From: Cobetia amphilecti
Lineage (GTDB): Bacteria; Pseudomonadota; Gammaproteobacteria; Pseudomonadales; Halomonadaceae
DNA length: 64,000 bases
Direction: 5' to 3' (one strand)
NCBI RefSeq assembly: GCF_030010415.1
Contig: NZ_JASCSA010000006.1
How positions within the stretch are numbered: the stretch's first letter is position 1; each line of letters starts with the position of its first letter. The position numbers were made by a program, and so were the translations under genes. Positions 53,379 to 62,765 of this stretch are shown piece by piece. The notes below the pieces were generated by a model. It was given only the letters and a program-made list of their open reading frames with translations. It was not told where the DNA came from and did not search any database.

Positions 53379-54633
53379 CAGCGTAGCGACCAAGACTGAG
53401 ACCGTTGGGATCGATGGTGGGCTTGCGACCATCCACCAGGTCCGCCAACAGACTCGCACTGCCGCAGCTCATGGTCCAGCCCAGGGTACCGTGTCCGGTG
53501 TTCAACCACAGATTGTCGTACTTGGTGCCACCGATGATCGGCGTGGAATCCGGCGTCATCGGACGCAGGCCGGCCCAGAATTCCGCCCGCGCATAGTCAC
53601 CGGCTTCCGGGAATACATCACGCACCACCATGTTGATGGTCGCACGGCGCTTCTCGATCAAGGAAAGATCGAACGAGGCCAGCTCGGCGGTGCCACCGAC
53701 GCGGATACGGTCATCGAAGCGTGTCAGCGCGACCTTGAAGGTCTCGTCCATCACGGTGGACTGCGGCGCGGCATCGGCATTGATGATCGGCACGGTCAGG
53801 CTGTAGCCCTTCACCGGATAGATCGGCAGATCCAGATCCAGATCCCGCGCCAGGAACGGCGAGTAGCTGCCCAGACACATCACGTAGCTGTCGGCCGTCA
53901 TCTCGCCACGGTCGGTGATGACCTTCTCGATGCGGCTGCCGCTGCGCTGGATGCGCTGAATGGTGGTATTGAAGACGAAATTGACGCCCAGGGTGTCGCG
54001 GCAGTAATCCGCCAGCCGATTGGTGAACAGATGGCAATCGCCAGTCTGGTCATCCGGCAGGTGCAGGCCGGCGATGAACTTGCCCGGCACGCGGGTCAGT
54101 GCAGGCTCCACCGTGGCGCAGGCGTCGGCGTCCAGCAGCTGATGGCGCACGCCACAGCCCGCCAGCACCTTCATGTCGCTCTGCACGGCATCGACCTGCG
54201 CCTGGGTACGAAACAGCTGCAACAGCCCCTTCTGGCGGTCTTCGTAGCGCAGTCCGGTCTCTTCGCGCAGGGCGTTGATGCAGGCGCGGCTGTACTCGGA
54301 GACCCGTACCATGCGCTCCTTGTTGACGGCATAGCGGTCGGCGTTGCAGTTGGCGAACATCTTGACCATGAACTTGGCCATCTGCGGGTCCATGCGCGGC
54401 TGGATCTTGAGCGGCGCATGCTCCTGGAACATCCACTTGACGGCTTTCTGCGGAATGCCCGGCGCCGCCCACGGCGAGGAGAAGCCGAAGGAGACCTGAC
54501 CGGCGTTGCCGTAGCTGGTTTCCATCGCCGGGCTGGCCTGACGGTCGACGACCGTGACCTCATGCCCCTGACGCGCCAGATAATAGGCACTGGTGACACC
54601 GACGACGCCGCTACCGAGTACAAGAATCTTCAT
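53374..54633 (-). CDS. dadA: D-amino acid dehydrogenase, small subunit
   Basis: DadA oxidises D-amino acids, chiefly D-alanine, to oxo acids and passes electrons to the respiratory chain. The 419-residue flavoprotein starts with VLGSGVVGVTSAYYLARQGH (FAD-binding GxGxxG), has TSYGNAGQVSFGFSSPWAAP typical of DadA, and ends with PIIGGTKYDNLWLNTGHGTL. The ridA gene follows in the same direction. No alr/dadX racemase is next to it. Confidence 0.94.
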   Translation of the reverse strand: MKILVLGSGVVGVTSAYYLARQGHEVTVVDRQASPAMETSYGNAGQVSFGFSSPWAAPGIPQKAVKWMFQEHAPLKIQPRMDPQMAKFMVKMFANCNADRYAVNKERMVRVSEYSRACINALREETGLRYEDRQKGLLQLFRTQAQVDAVQSDMKVLAGCGVRHQLLDADACATVEPALTRVPGKFIAGLHLPDDQTGDCHLFTNRLADYCRDTLGVNFVFNTTIQRIQRSGSRIEKVITDRGEMTADSYVMCLGSYSPFLARDLDLDLPIYPVKGYSLTVPIINADAAPQSTVMDETFKVALTRFDDRIRVGGTAELASFDLSLIEKRRATINMVVRDVFPEAGDYARAEFWAGLRPMTPDSTPIIGGTKYDNLWLNTGHGTLGWTMSCGSASLLADLVDGRKPTIDPNGLSLGRYAA

Positions 54634-55043
54634 GTTGGCCTACCCCATGACTGCAAGCCGCGCCCCACGGCAAATGACAGGCGTATTCGCGCACTCGGCA
54701 GCGAATAAAGACGATGAAGGCCAACACCGGTCGACAAGGCGACTCGCAGTGGCTTGGCCTGAATGCATCCAGTATAGAGGCCCAAACCACGGTTAATATT
54801 CTGTTATGAGACCCTATATCAGAAAATAAGCAGGTAAATTTCGCATCATGGCAGTGATAAAAAACAAAAAAGCGGCCATTTTTGGAATGGCCGCTTTCGG
54901 TGCTTCTCAGCGGGACTGCTGACGGGGCTTCTGGCAAGGTCTATTGGCAGGGCCTCCAGCAGGACCTTCCGGACAGAATCTTCTGAATGGCGCCTGACAT
55001 CTCAAGGGAGCGCTCGTGCTGGACGCCATGAGGGTCCGGGCGA
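54634..55043. other. gap between dadA and the MATE gene
   Basis: Positions 54770-54850 are AT-rich and probably hold the dadA promoter (a TATACT-like -10 lies near 54777 on the minus strand). It also holds the MATE terminator and, at about 54913-54974, degenerate 12-bp repeats (for example GGTCTATTGGCA, GGGCCTCCAGCA, GGACCTTCCGGA). Confidence 0.5.
54863..54897 (-). terminator. terminator downstream of the MATE gene
   Basis: AAAGCGGCCATT pairs with AATGGCCGCTTT around a five-base loop, followed by six T residues on the minus strand. Confidence 0.9.
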
Positions 55044-56453
55044 TCAGGTCGTCGCGACATAGGCATGGCGACGCACTGACTTGCCACGGTCGCCCAGGGC
55101 CTGACGATAGACGCGCCATGCCGCCACACCCGCCAGCAGGTTGCCGATCGCCGAACCGATGGCGACACCGCGCAGCCCATCCAGATGTGCCCCCAGCCAT
55201 ACCGCCGGCATGAAGCAGATGAAGAGACGCACGAAGGACAACGCCGTGGCACGCAGCGGCCACCCCAGCGCGTTGGCAGCCGACACGACCAGCATGCAGA
55301 TACCGAGGAAGGAGTAGCTGGGCAACATCCACGGCAGCAGGACCGCCAGTGCCGCCGAGACCTCGTCACTGCCCACCAGCACATAGGCCAGCGGGGTCGC
55401 CAGCACTGCCGCGATGATGCCCAGCACCAGCTGCCAGATCACCACCACGCGGGCGGCCAGGTTCATCAGGCGGCGAATTTCCTGCCAACGGCCGGCGCCA
55501 TAACAGCGCCCCAGCCACGGCGGCAGCGACATGGTCAGGGCCAGCACCACGATCAGCGAGAAGGTTTCCAGGCGTGAGGCGATCCCCCAGGCGGCCACCT
55601 CCGTCTGGCCCAGCCCCGCGACGATGGCGGTGACCAGCATCGCGGAGAGTGCCGGCATCATCTGGCACAGAATCGCGGGTATCGCGATTCCCGCCAGCTG
55701 GCGGCGCGAGGCCTGCCATTCGGCCCACAGGCCGCGATATTCCATCCAGTCACGGCGTGAGAGCTTGAATGCCGTGATGGCAAGCCCGGCCCCGAAGGAG
55801 AGTACGGTCGCCCAGGCAGCCCCCGCCAGACCGAAGCCGGGCAGCGGCCCCGCGCCGAAGATCAGCAGCGGGTCCAGCACCAGGTTGAAGACACTGGTCA
55901 GCAGCATCATCTCGCCCGGCAGACGCGTGTCGCCGTGGGCGCGGAACAGGCTGTAGAGCACATAGGCCATGGCCCCCAGCCAGCTAGCGATCAGCGACGG
56001 GCCCCAGTAGACCTCGATCAGCGTCATTTCAGTGGCGTTGGCACCCAGCAACTCGAAGGCCGGAACCCTGATGACCCACAACAGCAGCATCAGCAGTGCC
56101 ATCAACACACCGGACCCCAGCAGCACCACACCGCCCAGGCGCCGGGCACGCGCCTCATCCTCGGCGCCCAGGGTGCGCGAGACGATCGCGGCGATCGCGA
56201 TGCCCATGCCGACCTGCACCCCGATGATCAGAAAGGTCAGCGGGAAGGTGAAGGATTGCGCGGCCAGTGGCGCGGTGCCCAGGTGAGAAACGAAGGCGGC
56301 ATCGACCAGGTTGAAGCCCAACAATCCCATGATGCCGAGTGTCATCGGCAAGGTGCTGCGCCACAGGCGTGACATCAGCTCACGCGTCGTCGGCGTTTCC
56401 GACGTTGGCGGGGTCGATGTTGCAGAGGCGTCGGTGGACATAGAAGAAGACAT
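55044..56453 (-). CDS. MATE-family efflux transporter
   Basis: The 469-residue protein has about twelve membrane segments in two halves, with family features such as STLPMTLGIMGLLGFNLVDAAF at the first helix, SRTLGAEDEARARR in the cytoplasmic loop, and PAILCQMMPALSAM starting the second half. MATE pumps exchange Na+ or H+ for drugs or toxic metabolites; the DinF-like pattern is possible but not certain. It is divergent from a LysR regulator that may control it. An N-terminal ~25-residue Ser/Thr-rich segment may not be translated if a later Met is used. Confidence 0.9.
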   Translation of the reverse strand: MSSSMSTDASATSTPPTSETPTTRELMSRLWRSTLPMTLGIMGLLGFNLVDAAFVSHLGTAPLAAQSFTFPLTFLIIGVQVGMGIAIAAIVSRTLGAEDEARARRLGGVVLLGSGVLMALLMLLLWVIRVPAFELLGANATEMTLIEVYWGPSLIASWLGAMAYVLYSLFRAHGDTRLPGEMMLLTSVFNLVLDPLLIFGAGPLPGFGLAGAAWATVLSFGAGLAITAFKLSRRDWMEYRGLWAEWQASRRQLAGIAIPAILCQMMPALSAMLVTAIVAGLGQTEVAAWGIASRLETFSLIVVLALTMSLPPWLGRCYGAGRWQEIRRLMNLAARVVVIWQLVLGIIAAVLATPLAYVLVGSDEVSAALAVLLPWMLPSYSFLGICMLVVSAANALGWPLRATALSFVRLFICFMPAVWLGAHLDGLRGVAIGSAIGNLLAGVAAWRVYRQALGDRGKSVRRHAYVATT

Positions 56454-56827
56454 GAACTCACTCCCAGCATGTCGAGCATGACTGGTTGGATGAAGGTATA
56501 AGGCGTCGGAACACTTCCGTGACGCTGGAGGGATGATTCTAGGGATTTCGCCGGACCCCAGATAGGCTCAGTGGGACATGTCTTTGATGCATTGTCGGCA
56601 ACAGGAAGAGCGAGAAACGCGTTGATGCGTGGTATTAGAGGAAACAGTGACCGTGATAAACTCACCTTGTCAGGGATTTCCGTCACCTGGATTCGTGATG
56701 ATGACCCATGCAATGTCACCGATTATCGACTGCTACCGAAGTTGGACCGTCGCTTTATATGCACTGACTGCCTCACGGATGGCTGGCAGAGTGTTCCCCT
56801 CCCCATGGCATCACGAGAGGTCAGACC
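56454..56827. other. 374-base divergent gap
   Basis: This region separates the MATE gene (minus) from the LysR gene (plus). It is less GC-rich than average around 56570-56760 and should hold both promoters and any LysR site. Apparent short frames within it lack good starts. Confidence 0.45.
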
Positions 56828-57790
56828 GTGGATAAAGCATCCCGTTTGTTGCTGTTTCTCGATGTGGTAGAAGCACAGAGTTTTTCCAAGGCGGCTGACC
56901 ATCGTCAGGTCAACCGCTCGGTGGTCTCCAAGCAGATCAGCCGTCTGGAAGAAGAACTGCAGATTCGCCTGTTCAATCGCTCGACTCGCTCACTGGCCCT
57001 GACGGATGCGGGGCGCGAGATCCATCAGCACGCACTGCGTCTGCGTGAAGTGCTGGAAGATACCGACGATGTGGCCGGCGCCTATCAGGATGGCCCGCGT
57101 GGCATCCTGAAGATCACCAGCCCGAGCCACTTCGGGCGCACCTATGTCGCCCAGGCCGTGCGTCTGTACATGGAGCGCTACCCGGACACCCAGGTGGAAG
57201 TGCGCCTGGAAGACCACCTGACCGACCTGATCGGCGGCGGTTATGACCTGGCCATTCGCATGTCGGAGCTGGAAGACTCCAACCTGATCGCGCGTCCGCT
57301 GGCTGCACACCGTCACCTGATCTGTGCCTCGCCGGCCTTCATCGAGCGTCACGGCATGCCCCAGACCCCTGCCGATCTGTCTGGCCTGCCGGCAGCGGTG
57401 TATTCGCGCGATGGCTTCATTCTTGATCGCCTGCGAGTCTGCACCGAGAGCGGTGTCGAGGAAAAGGTGGCGCTGGATTCGCGCCTCAAGGTCAACGATG
57501 CCGACGTGCTGATCGGCGCCATCAAGTCGGGCGCCTGCTATGGCATGGTGTCCGCGATCAACATCAAGGACGAGATCCTGAACGGCGAGCTGGTGCCGCT
57601 GTTGACCAACGTGCCGATGAAACCACTGCCTTCGATCCACCTGGTCTACCCGCACCGCCAGTACCTGCCGCAGAAGACGCGTCGCTTCAGCGATTGCCTG
57701 CAGGAGGTCGTCGGCACGCCGCCCGTCTGGGAGCAACGCATTCCGGGCTTCGAGAACATGTACGGCTACGGTAGCGGTTGCAGCGAATGA
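56828..57790 (+). CDS. LysR-family regulator (GTG start)
   Basis: The 320-residue protein has an N-terminal helix-turn-helix (SFSKAADHRQVNRSVVSKQI) and the effector domain with DGPRGILKITSPSHFGR and GGYDLAIRMSELEDSNLIAR, typical of the CrgA/DmlR-like branch of LysR proteins. The start is GTG 56828 with GAGAGG upstream. It is divergent from the MATE pump, a likely target, though this is inferred only from arrangement. Confidence 0.9.
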   Translation: MDKASRLLLFLDVVEAQSFSKAADHRQVNRSVVSKQISRLEEELQIRLFNRSTRSLALTDAGREIHQHALRLREVLEDTDDVAGAYQDGPRGILKITSPSHFGRTYVAQAVRLYMERYPDTQVEVRLEDHLTDLIGGGYDLAIRMSELEDSNLIARPLAAHRHLICASPAFIERHGMPQTPADLSGLPAAVYSRDGFILDRLRVCTESGVEEKVALDSRLKVNDADVLIGAIKSGACYGMVSAINIKDEILNGELVPLLTNVPMKPLPSIHLVYPHRQYLPQKTRRFSDCLQEVVGTPPVWEQRIPGFENMYGYGSGCSE

Positions 57791-57866
57791 GACGTCGCCA
57801 CGGCTCTCGAGTCTGAACGCAAGCCGCCACCTCCCGCGGCCACTGCCAGACTTGAATGCCCAGCAT

Positions 57867-57909
57867 GAAAACGCCCGCCATGCAGAGTCACTGCGTGGCG
57901 GGCGTTTTC
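57867..57909 (+). terminator. terminator after the LysR gene
   Basis: GAAAACGCCCGCCA pairs perfectly with TGGCGGGCGTTTTC around a 15-base loop. It also serves the converging EAL gene. Two 16-bp repeats (CATTTCAGGCCCCTTT and CATTTCAGCGCCCTTC) follow from 57908. Confidence 0.9.
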
Positions 57910-57962
57910 ATTTCAGGCCCCTTTCATTTCAGCGCCCTTCATCAAGCGCCCTCCAAAAGTAC

Positions 57963-59690
57963 TCAGGGGCAGGGATGGATCGACGGCTTGCGCTTGAGCC
58001 ACCCGACCAGCTCCGGCAGGCGCTTGGGCCGCGCATAGCGGAAACCCTGCACCAGATGGCAGTCCATCTCGACCAGCAGGCGCTCCTGCTCTGCGGTCTC
58101 GACACCCTCCGCCAGCACCTCCATGCCCAGGCTGTCGGCCAGCGAGATCGCGTGGGAGACGATGGCGCGGTCGCGGGCATCATGGTCAAGGCTACCGACG
58201 AAGCGCTGATCGACCTTGAGGCGGCAAGCACGCAGGTCGCGCACGTAGAGCAGTGACGCGAAGCCGGTGCCGAAATCATCGATCGCCAGGCGCACGCCGC
58301 GTTCGATCAGGCCGGTCAGTCGCTCCACGACGCGATCGAGATCCGGCACGCGTGAGGATTCGGTGATCTCAAGCTCCAGGCGTTCCGGCGCGAAGTCATG
58401 GCGCGCCAGAGCCTCCGAGACGCGCTCTGGGAAGCCGGGGTCACGAAACTCCTGAGCCGAGACATTGATCGCCACCGACAATGGCTTGCCGTTCGGCGTC
58501 ACCAGATCACGCGTCGCCGAGAGGGCCGTGTCCATCACCCGCGCGCCGACGGTGCCGATCAAGCCGTACTGCTCCGCCAGCGGGATGAAGCGACCCGGCC
58601 CGATGGTGCCGAGCTCGGGGTGGTCCCAGCGCACCAGCACCTCGACGCCGACGGCCTCGCCACTGGCGAGGTCGAACTGGGGCTGGAAGGCGAGATCCAG
58701 CTCTTCGAGATGCTCGCGCAGGTCACTGGTCAGGCGATAGTCGTTGAGGTGCTGCATGTGCGCGCCGGGCGAGAACACATGCAGGGGGCCGCAGACATCG
58801 ATGTCATCGTATTCCCCGTGCAACATGGCGAGTTCGGCCAGATGCATCAGGCGATGGGCACGCCGCGCGTGCTGTGGCGCCAGACTGATGCCGACCCGCG
58901 CCGTGACCGGCAGGGCCTTGCCATCCAGTCGCATCAGCATCACCAGCCGTTCGCACAGCTCGTTGGCACGCGCGATCAGGCTGGCCTCATCCCCGACGAA
59001 GAACAGCGCGAAGGCATTGCCCAGCGGGCGGCAGACCAGGGCGTCGCGATACTGCAGGGACATGGCTTCTGCCACCCGCTCCAGCAGCGGATCGATGCGT
59101 TCGGCACCGTGCGCCGAGTTGATGATTTCCAGATGGGTCAGCGACAGATAGATGATGCCTCCATCGATGCTGCCGTCGACGCTTTCTTCCAGCAGCAGTT
59201 CATCGATCTGGGCATTGAAGCGATCGCGCGACAGCAGGTTGATGGGCTGCAGGCGGCGCAGAGCGATCAAGACCTTGTCATCCACCCCGGCCGCACGGGC
59301 CTCCGCCAGCCCCGAGAACGGCGCCTTGAGGCGAACTCGCCGCTCGCTGACCGGCTCGAGACGCGGCCGCTCGGTGCCGAACAGCTCCTGCCAGCCACAG
59401 GTGTTGGCCACCAGACACTCGGCATCGAAGATCGCCATGCGCCACGGCAGATTGGCCTTCTGCACCAGCAGCCATTCTCCCAGCTCGCCGGTGATGCCCA
59501 TCAACCAGAAGCCGGGCTGGCCGCTGATGCCACAAGGCTCCGGCTGCTTGGGCAGCGGGGATGGCAGCTCCGGCACCCTGTCTTCCTGTCGAGCGCGCGG
59601 CGACGTCCAGGCGAGTTGGCCGAAGCGGTCATGAATCCACAACGGCTCTTCGATGGACGACAGCAATTTGATCAAGATATCGAGAGGCAC
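57963..59690 (-). CDS. c-di-GMP phosphodiesterase: degenerate GGDEF plus EAL domain
   Basis: From the GTG at 59690 (GGTGGAG five bases upstream) the protein has 575 residues. Order: a PAS-like N-terminal sensor (about 1-150), a GGDEF domain whose active loop is lost (LGNAFALFF in place of GGDEF), and an EAL domain. The EAL motif reads EVL, but other catalytic residues are present: NVSAQEF, ELEITES, DDFGTGF, LKVDQRF, GVETAEQ and QGF. So it should be a phosphodiesterase or a c-di-GMP sensor rather than a cyclase. No membrane segment is evident. ATG 59711 is the alternative start but has no ribosome binding site. Confidence 0.88.
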   Translation of the reverse strand: MPLDILIKLLSSIEEPLWIHDRFGQLAWTSPRARQEDRVPELPSPLPKQPEPCGISGQPGFWLMGITGELGEWLLVQKANLPWRMAIFDAECLVANTCGWQELFGTERPRLEPVSERRVRLKAPFSGLAEARAAGVDDKVLIALRRLQPINLLSRDRFNAQIDELLLEESVDGSIDGGIIYLSLTHLEIINSAHGAERIDPLLERVAEAMSLQYRDALVCRPLGNAFALFFVGDEASLIARANELCERLVMLMRLDGKALPVTARVGISLAPQHARRAHRLMHLAELAMLHGEYDDIDVCGPLHVFSPGAHMQHLNDYRLTSDLREHLEELDLAFQPQFDLASGEAVGVEVLVRWDHPELGTIGPGRFIPLAEQYGLIGTVGARVMDTALSATRDLVTPNGKPLSVAINVSAQEFRDPGFPERVSEALARHDFAPERLELEITESSRVPDLDRVVERLTGLIERGVRLAIDDFGTGFASLLYVRDLRACRLKVDQRFVGSLDHDARDRAIVSHAISLADSLGMEVLAEGVETAEQERLLVEMDCHLVQGFRYARPKRLPELVGWLKRKPSIHPCP

Positions 59691-59816
59691 GCTCACTCCA
59701 CCTGCAGTCATAAGGAAAATGGCTTGATGCCCCGCAAGGGCCGCCTGTCGCCAGTGATGCTGGCCGTTGGCTGGCGCAACGCGGGTAACACCGCCGGGAC
59801 ATGACACGTCATTCAC

Positions 59817-60421
59817 GCTTCCGGCTGTTCTCGCGCTTATCTGCTTACACCTGCTTTCATTGTCGCCGCTGGCTGCCGCGAGGCCCGGGCCGCATGGCTA
59901 ATGCGGCAATGTCCGGGCGCCCATGCTACTCCTCCTATGGACATCACCAGGTGCCAGACTGCTGCACTTTGACTCTTCTGATCGCCCTTTTGAGCACACA
60001 CTTGAACGCCAGCGCCGCCCCGTCTCGCCTGTCACTTGACGCTGCTCCAGGCGCCATTGCGAGAGCCACTCCAAGCGCCATTCGGCAAGCCACTCAGCCG
60101 GCTCCTCAACCCGTCATCCCGAAGTGCGTGCCATCAGGCGAAGCACTAGGTGGACAAGCGTGCAGCACGCAGACGACTCTCTCTACGCTTCGCTAATACT
60201 CCGAGTCTATGCCAGCCTGTGGTGCGGGTACCAAGGCTATTTTCTCGCCGACTCAACGCTTGGCTGCCATGGCCGCTTCAGAACCTGGCGACAGGCGGTG
60301 TATCCGCGGCCCGCACCAGTGCACGAGTGGCATCAAGGCGTGTGGAAGAGTAGGATAGGCGCCCGTTTCGCCCGGACCGGATCCCGGGCGCCGAATCCAT
60401 CGGTCAAAGAAATTCTCCGTC
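59817..60421. other. 605-base gap upstream of queC
   Basis: The gap holds promoters for the EAL gene and the que operon. Inside are a 24-bp repeat pair (60045-60092) and otherwise unremarkable sequence. I looked for a preQ1 riboswitch near 60330-60421 and could not find its A-rich tail and stem. No gene is supported; a 131-codon plus-strand frame at 59801 has noise-like composition. Confidence 0.45.
60045..60092 (+). repeat. two 24-bp repeats upstream of queC
   Basis: Two adjacent units share CTCCA-GCGCCATT and end AGCCA, with about four differences over 24 bases. Confidence 0.65.
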
Positions 60422-61165
60422 ATGACTCTCAACGTCCAGAATTCCGCTGTACCCGCTTCTGCCTCCTCTGCAGAGCGCCCCCGCGCCGTCGTCATCTACT
60501 CCGGTGGCATGGACTCCTACACTGTCCTGCACCAGGCGCTGAAGGAAGGCTTCGAGGTACATGCCCTCTCCTTCCATTATGGCCAACGTCACTCGCGTGA
60601 GCTCGACGTCGCACGCCAGGTCTGCGAGTCGCTGGGCGTCGCCCACGAAGTCGTCGATATTCGCGCCATCCATGGCCTGATCGACAACTCCGCACTGACC
60701 AACAGTGACCAGGCGATGCCCAAGGCCGACTACGACGAGGCCTCCATGACCTCGACCGTGGTGCCCAACCGCAACATGATCCTGCTGTCACTGGCCATCG
60801 CCAAGGCCGTCAACATCGAGGCCGAGGTCTGCTTCTATGGTGCCCACGGTGGCGATCACGTGCTCTACCCGGATTGCCGTCCGGAGTTCGTCGACAAGAT
60901 GAATGCCGTCGCCGCCATCGCCAACTTCTCCCCAGTCGAGATTCGCGCGCCCTTCCTGCACGCGAGCAAGGACGAGATTCTGGCCGCCGGCATCGCCATG
61001 CAGCTCGATTATGCCCAGACCTGGACCTGCTACGAAGGCCGCGAACTGGCCTGCGGGGAATGCGGCAGCTGCCGTGAGCGTCTCGAGGCCTTCGCCGCCC
61101 ATGGGCTGAGCGATCCGCTCGGTTACGAAACGACCGACTTGGCCAAGGGCGCAGGCACTCTCTGA
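60422..61165 (+). CDS. queC: 7-cyano-7-deazaguanine synthase
   Basis: QueC converts 7-carboxy-7-deazaguanine to preQ0 with ATP and ammonia, on the route to queuosine in tRNA. The 247-residue protein has the PP-loop SGGMDSYTVLHQAL, HYGQRHSRELDVA, the VVPNRNMILLSLA block, and the C-terminal zinc site CGECGSCRERL. A ~20-residue N-terminal extension precedes the PP-loop domain. Its stop shares a base with the queE start (TGATG). Confidence 0.96.
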   Translation: MTLNVQNSAVPASASSAERPRAVVIYSGGMDSYTVLHQALKEGFEVHALSFHYGQRHSRELDVARQVCESLGVAHEVVDIRAIHGLIDNSALTNSDQAMPKADYDEASMTSTVVPNRNMILLSLAIAKAVNIEAEVCFYGAHGGDHVLYPDCRPEFVDKMNAVAAIANFSPVEIRAPFLHASKDEILAAGIAMQLDYAQTWTCYEGRELACGECGSCRERLEAFAAHGLSDPLGYETTDLAKGAGTL

Positions 61166-61857
61166 TGTATACGATAAAGGAAGCGTTCTACACCCTGCAG
61201 GGCGAAGGTGCTCGCGCAGGGCGCGCCAGCGTGTTCTGCCGCTTTGCCGGCTGCAATCTGTGGAGTGGCCGCGAGCAGGACCGCGACACCTCGGTCTGCC
61301 GCTTCTGCGACACCGATTTCGTCGGCACCAACGGCCAGAATGGCGGCAAGTTCCGCACCGCAAACGCGCTGGCGGACTTTTTGGCCAGCCTGTGGCCGGA
61401 ACACACCGGCATCGCCACGCCGTATGTGGTCTTCACCGGCGGTGAGCCGCTGTTGCAGCTCGACAGCGAGCTGGTGGACGCGATGCACGCCCGCGGCTTC
61501 GAGATCGCGGTGGAGACCAACGGCACCGTCGAGCCGCCTGTCGGCATCGACTGGCTGTGCGTCAGCCCCAAGGGCGCAAGCGAGCTGGTCCTCACCGGCG
61601 GCGATGAGCTCAAGCTCGTCTACCCGCAGCCGGAGGCCCTGCCGGAGCGCTTCGTCAGCCTGGACTTCGCGCACTTCTATCTGCAGCCACTGGATACCGC
61701 CGCCCTCGATGCCCTGCCCGCGCCTGCCGCAGCCCGCGAGCATTACCGCGAGGTGCTGGCGTCCGACACGCCGATGAACCAGTGCGTCAGCTACTGCATG
61801 CGCAATCCCCAGTGGCAGCTCTCGCTGCAGACTCACAAGATCAGTGGTATCGATTGA
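61165..61857 (+). CDS. queE: 7-carboxy-7-deazaguanine synthase
   Basis: QueE is a radical-SAM enzyme that contracts 6-carboxy-tetrahydropterin to 7-carboxy-7-deazaguanine. The 230-residue protein starts MYTIKEAFYTLQGEGARAG, the family beginning. Its cluster-binding cysteines have the spacing C-X14-C-X2-C (GCNLW... then CRFCD), the variant form seen in some QueE proteins rather than CX3CX2C. VVFTGGEPLLQLD supplies the SAM-binding GGEP. It shares a base with both its neighbours' start/stop codons. Confidence 0.96.
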   Translation: MYTIKEAFYTLQGEGARAGRASVFCRFAGCNLWSGREQDRDTSVCRFCDTDFVGTNGQNGGKFRTANALADFLASLWPEHTGIATPYVVFTGGEPLLQLDSELVDAMHARGFEIAVETNGTVEPPVGIDWLCVSPKGASELVLTGGDELKLVYPQPEALPERFVSLDFAHFYLQPLDTAALDALPAPAAAREHYREVLASDTPMNQCVSYCMRNPQWQLSLQTHKISGID

Positions 61858-62765
61858 TGACCGCAATGACTCCCAAGACCCTGTTCGTCAGGGCCCTCAC
61901 CGCGGTGGATGCCTCGGTGTGGAGCAATACCCGCGGCCTGTACGGCATCAGCCAGCATCTGGACCTGGAGCTGGACGGCGCCGTCGGCCATGACGGCATG
62001 CTGTTCGACTTCGGCGACGTCAAGCCGTGGGCCAAGCGCATGATCGATCAGGACGCCGATCACACCCTGATCGTGCCCAGCCAGGCCGATGGCGTGAGCG
62101 TCACGGACTGCCCGGAAGGACTGTGCCTGCGCTTCACACAGCCCTACGCCATGGAAGTGCGCGGCCCGCGTCAGGCCTTCTGCCTGCTGCCGGTGACCGA
62201 GGTCACCACCGAGGTACTGGCCAATCACTTCGAGAAGCTGCTGACTCGCCGCCTGCCGCCGCGCGTCGAGGCGCTGCGTGTGCGTCTGCGAGACGAGACC
62301 ATCGACGGCGCCGCCTACACCTACAGCCATGGCCTGCGTCATCACAGCGGCAACTGCCAGCGTATCGCGCATGGGCATCGCTCGCCGCTGATCATCGAGC
62401 GCAACGGGCTGCGGGACACGGCGCTGGAAGCCGAGTGGGCCGAGAAGCTCAACGACCGCTACCTGGCCGAGGAAGGCGATCTGATCGACCGCCCGGGGCG
62501 CGAGCTGGTATTCAGCTATGAAGCGCCGCAGGGGAGGTTCCGCATTCGTCTGCCGCGCAAGCAGGTCTGGCTGCTGCCGACACCGACCACCATCGAGTGG
62601 ATCGCCGACTGGCTGGCGCGCCAGATCGCCCTCGACAGCGGTGACAGTATCCGTGTCGAAGCCTACGAGGGCATCAACAAGGGTGCCATCGCGCGCCATA
62701 CCCCGCAGACGGCGCGTGAGCCGCTCGTCCTCCCCGAGCACGAAGACACGTCCGCCACCTCATGA
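61857..62765 (+). CDS. queD: two-domain QueD-like (6-pyruvoyl-tetrahydropterin synthase family) protein
   Basis: QueD makes 6-carboxy-tetrahydropterin, the QueE substrate, and is normally about 120 residues. This protein has 302. The first half carries GMLFDFGDVKPWAK and DADHTLIV (the usual DF..LK and DH motifs) and TTEVLANHF, but lacks the zinc and cysteine residues. The second half carries HHSGNCQRIAHGH (catalytic Cys and zinc HGH) and PTPTTIEWIADWL with EGINKGA, but lacks DF/DH. It reads as a fused duplication with complementary losses. Start at 61857 overlaps the queE stop; 61866 is an alternative. Confidence 0.8.
   Translation: MTAMTPKTLFVRALTAVDASVWSNTRGLYGISQHLDLELDGAVGHDGMLFDFGDVKPWAKRMIDQDADHTLIVPSQADGVSVTDCPEGLCLRFTQPYAMEVRGPRQAFCLLPVTEVTTEVLANHFEKLLTRRLPPRVEALRVRLRDETIDGAAYTYSHGLRHHSGNCQRIAHGHRSPLIIERNGLRDTALEAEWAEKLNDRYLAEEGDLIDRPGRELVFSYEAPQGRFRIRLPRKQVWLLPTPTTIEWIADWLARQIALDSGDSIRVEAYEGINKGAIARHTPQTAREPLVLPEHEDTSATS

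Noticed and set aside
60330..60421. Possible preQ1 riboswitch before queC
   Set aside because: The short stem with following A-rich tail of preQ1 aptamers could not be found by eye; a covariance-model search would settle it.
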